From: VXPW01 sp965115815
GTDB lineage: Bacteria; Pseudomonadota; Alphaproteobacteria; TMED109
Length of the DNA: 64,000 nt
Reading direction: 5' to 3'
NCBI GenBank assembly: GCA_965115815.1
Contig: OZ220465.1
Location: forward strand, 2,294,001 to 2,358,000
The notes beneath the pieces are model-generated. The model did not search any database and was not told the DNA's origin. It worked only from the letters and a program-made list of their open reading frames with translations. This document shows, piece by piece, positions 62,328-64,000 of this stretch. The first letter of the stretch is position 1, and each line of letters starts with the position of its first letter. The position numbers were made by a program, and so were the translations under genes.

Positions 62328-64000
62328 TCAGCCGGGTCTTGTGACGGCGTGCAGGACCTGCTTGCGCTGGTCGGCATAGGGGTGACGGGCGTCGGCGAAG
62401 CTGTGGAAGGGCTGGGGCAGCTTCCGCTGGTTGTGGAGGATGACGGCAATGGCAAGGGTGTTGAGGATCGCGTGGTTTGCGGGTGCGTTGCGGGCCCGGA
62501 GCATGGAGTCGTCTTCGCGGAAGGTGGTATCGCGGATGGGGTGATGGCTTTCGACCACCCAGGGACCGCGGTTCCCTGCGAGTAGCGGTTGCGGCGAGGC
62601 GCGGTCGGCCGCGACCGAAGTCCTGCCGTAGGCGTGTTCCATGGTCTGTTTTCCAGATTTCTTGAATTCGACGCGCCGGGTGACACGGAAGATCGGTTTG
62701 ACATGAGGATCGTGGATCATCTTTGCGGGCGGGGTGAAGACTTCGATGCTGCGCTGCTCGATGCGGCCGTGCTCGAGCGTGGGCGTTTCGCTGTAGCGTC
62801 CCGTGCTCGTGGTTTCCCAGTTGATGCTCTCGAACGTCTCGAAGGTCTTGGGAGCGTTGCCCTTGACCGTCATCATCCCGTCGGCGCCATGGGTCTCGAC
62901 GATCCGCCGTGCCGTCTCGCGGGTGGTGTGGAGCGCGTCGAGCGTGAGCAGACGGCCAGCCACCGGCGCGGTCTCAAGCGCGGCGTGGACGGCGGCGATC
63001 TCCCCGCCTTCGTCATGATCGTTGAGGATCGAGACCGGCATGCCGGTCCCGTGCTCGATCCGCGAGACCGTCTCGTACTGATCCTCGCCGGTGCGGTGGG
63101 CGCCGCGAATGCGTTTGCCGTCGACCGCGATCGCGTGGCCGACCCGCAGGCGCGGCTGCGCCCAGCGCCGCAGAGCCTCCTCGATCCACGTCGGGTCGGG
63201 GTTCTGCAGCACCCCGGTGCACGGTCGATTTGGATACCGGTTCCTACCGGCCGGTGTCCGGGTTCTTCCACGCACCGATCTGCGCCAGATCCTTCTGCGT
63301 CATCGCCTTCGCGTAGCGTGCCGCTGCCACCGCGCCGTGCCGATTCGCCAGCCGCGCCAGCACGATCACGCACAGGACCGAGGCGATGCCGTGCGTGCGC
63401 CCCTGCGCGCGCCGGAAGTCGGAAAGCGCCGCAAAATGCTGGTACATCGAGCGCAACTCCCGCGCCGACCGGCCGCTCTGCGTCGCCCGCAACTCCCACG
63501 CCGCAGGAAGCGGCGCACGATCCCGCAACCGACGACAGGCGTCGCGACGCAGCGGAACCCCGTACCGATCCTTCGCCTCCCCGTGCGGATCGGTAGAGCG
63601 CCCGTTGGCGCGTGCATAGCCCTTGCTCCTGCCCACGTACTTCCAGTTCGCCGCCTGGTACAGGGTGCCGCGGAACTTCGTCGGCGAAACAAACGACTCC
63701 GCCACCAGCAACGGATTGCCGTACGCAGCCTCCCAGTCGTCGCTGAGACGCCGCTGCATCCGCGACAACGCAAACGAGGCAAGACCCCGAAACGCCCGGC
63801 GACCTTCCAGAATCACAAACCTCGTGTGGTTTCCGATCAGATGCAACCGCTCCAACGGTTCTTTGCGGCGCCAACCCATCCAACGGTCCCGCGGCGCACA
63901 GCGGAAGGCGCCCGTCTGCCCGCCCGCAGCGCCAATCCACCGCCCGCGCCACGTGAACACGTAGCGCAGGCCTCGACCCGCAAACTGCTTGAAACCAAGA
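62328..64000 (-). pseudogene. ISAs1-family transposase with DruA-like (DUF4338) N-terminal domain, broken and cut by the window edge
   Basis: The frame enters from the window end with the DUF4338 pattern: RYVFTWRGRWIGA, FRCAPRDRWMGWRRKE, LERLHLIGNHTRFVIL, FRGTLYQAANWKYVGRSKGYARANG. After MYQHFAALSDFRRAQGRTHGI it becomes an ISAs1-type transposase (AIAVDGKRIRGAHRTG, LLTLDALHTTRETARRIVE). A TAG at 63244-63246 (GR-stop-EPVSKST, probably Tyr) and a one-base insertion near 63215 split it. Similar DruA-ISAs1 fusions are known, and DruA is also a Druantia component, but here it belongs to the transposon. Confidence 0.8.

Noticed and set aside
35..63246. Alternative genetic code with TAG as sense codon
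   Set aside because: Most affected genes sit in mobile or decayed DNA that also shows TGA stops and frameshifts; the Fic gene and the secreted protein at 32356 end at TAG. Kept only as a weak finding.
62328..64000. Druantia defence locus
   Set aside because: The DruA-like domain is continuous with an ISAs1 transposase and no DruB-E-like genes are near.

Overview
The window is GC-rich bacterial DNA, most likely from an alphaproteobacterium (Rhodospirillales-like is my guess). The best evidence is the coupled block trpG-trpD-trpC-moaC-moeA followed by lexA and gltX, a neighbourhood typical of that class, and a DUF721/DciA gene near mutY. Housekeeping genes overlap by 4 bp (GTGA/ATGA) and mostly end in TGA. 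The accessory parts are crowded with insertion sequences and decayed genes, as expected of a lineage under relaxed selection such as a host-associated one; that lifestyle is inference only.

Layout. 1-12.4 kb: a decayed region with a broken IS3 element, a 195-bp MITE, remnants of AbiEii, HigBA and YafQ-type toxin modules, an IS1634 element with both ends, a DUF2493 gene, one intact and one broken tyrosine integrase, and an intact RelE/HigA-like toxin-antitoxin pair. 12.4-17.4 kb: an IS630 element carrying three further insertions (a 164-bp MITE-like element, an ISNCY element inside that element's end, and a decayed group II intron). 17.9-23.1 kb: a type I restriction-modification operon with a frameshifted hsdM, a small coupled gene, a nucleotidyltransferase-HsdS fusion and an AlbA_2/GHKL ATPase, but no hsdR. 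23.7-39.9 kb: the conserved core, comprising tryptophan and molybdopterin genes, lexA, gltX, an SDR, a malate/lactate dehydrogenase, a sugar aminotransferase with its oxidoreductase partner, msrB, a MaoC hydratase, dciA and mutY.

40.5-48.4 kb: a second type I operon, fitA-fitB(broken)-hsdR-hsdM-hsdS-orf68-AAA/TOPRIM ATPase-HEPN-like gene. The last gene is cut by a MITE. 48.4-52.6 kb: five mobile elements in tandem (MITE, ISNCY, MITE, MITE, inverted ISNCY), each separated by exactly AACT. 52.6-54.0 kb: a second, uninterrupted IS630. 54.0-56.6 kb: two RTX repeat genes, the second frameshifted and cut by an IS5 element carrying two stop codons. 57-58.7 kb: an IS110 transposase with a small downstream gene. 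59.5-61.1 kb: a Fic-domain protein. 61-64 kb: an ISNCY relic, a second group II intron 3' fragment and a broken DruA-like/ISAs1 transposase running off the end.

How it fits together: the core genes look intact and functional. The two type I loci are chains of overlapping genes that add accessory ATPases, a nucleotidyltransferase domain and a HEPN-like protein to the methylase and specificity subunits, so they read as defence islands; one is damaged in hsdM and the other lost its toxin start and its terminal gene end. The MITEs share terminal repeats and 4-bp target duplications with the ISNCY elements, which suggests ISNCY transposase mobilises them. All family names come from recalled sequence motifs; no database search was possible.
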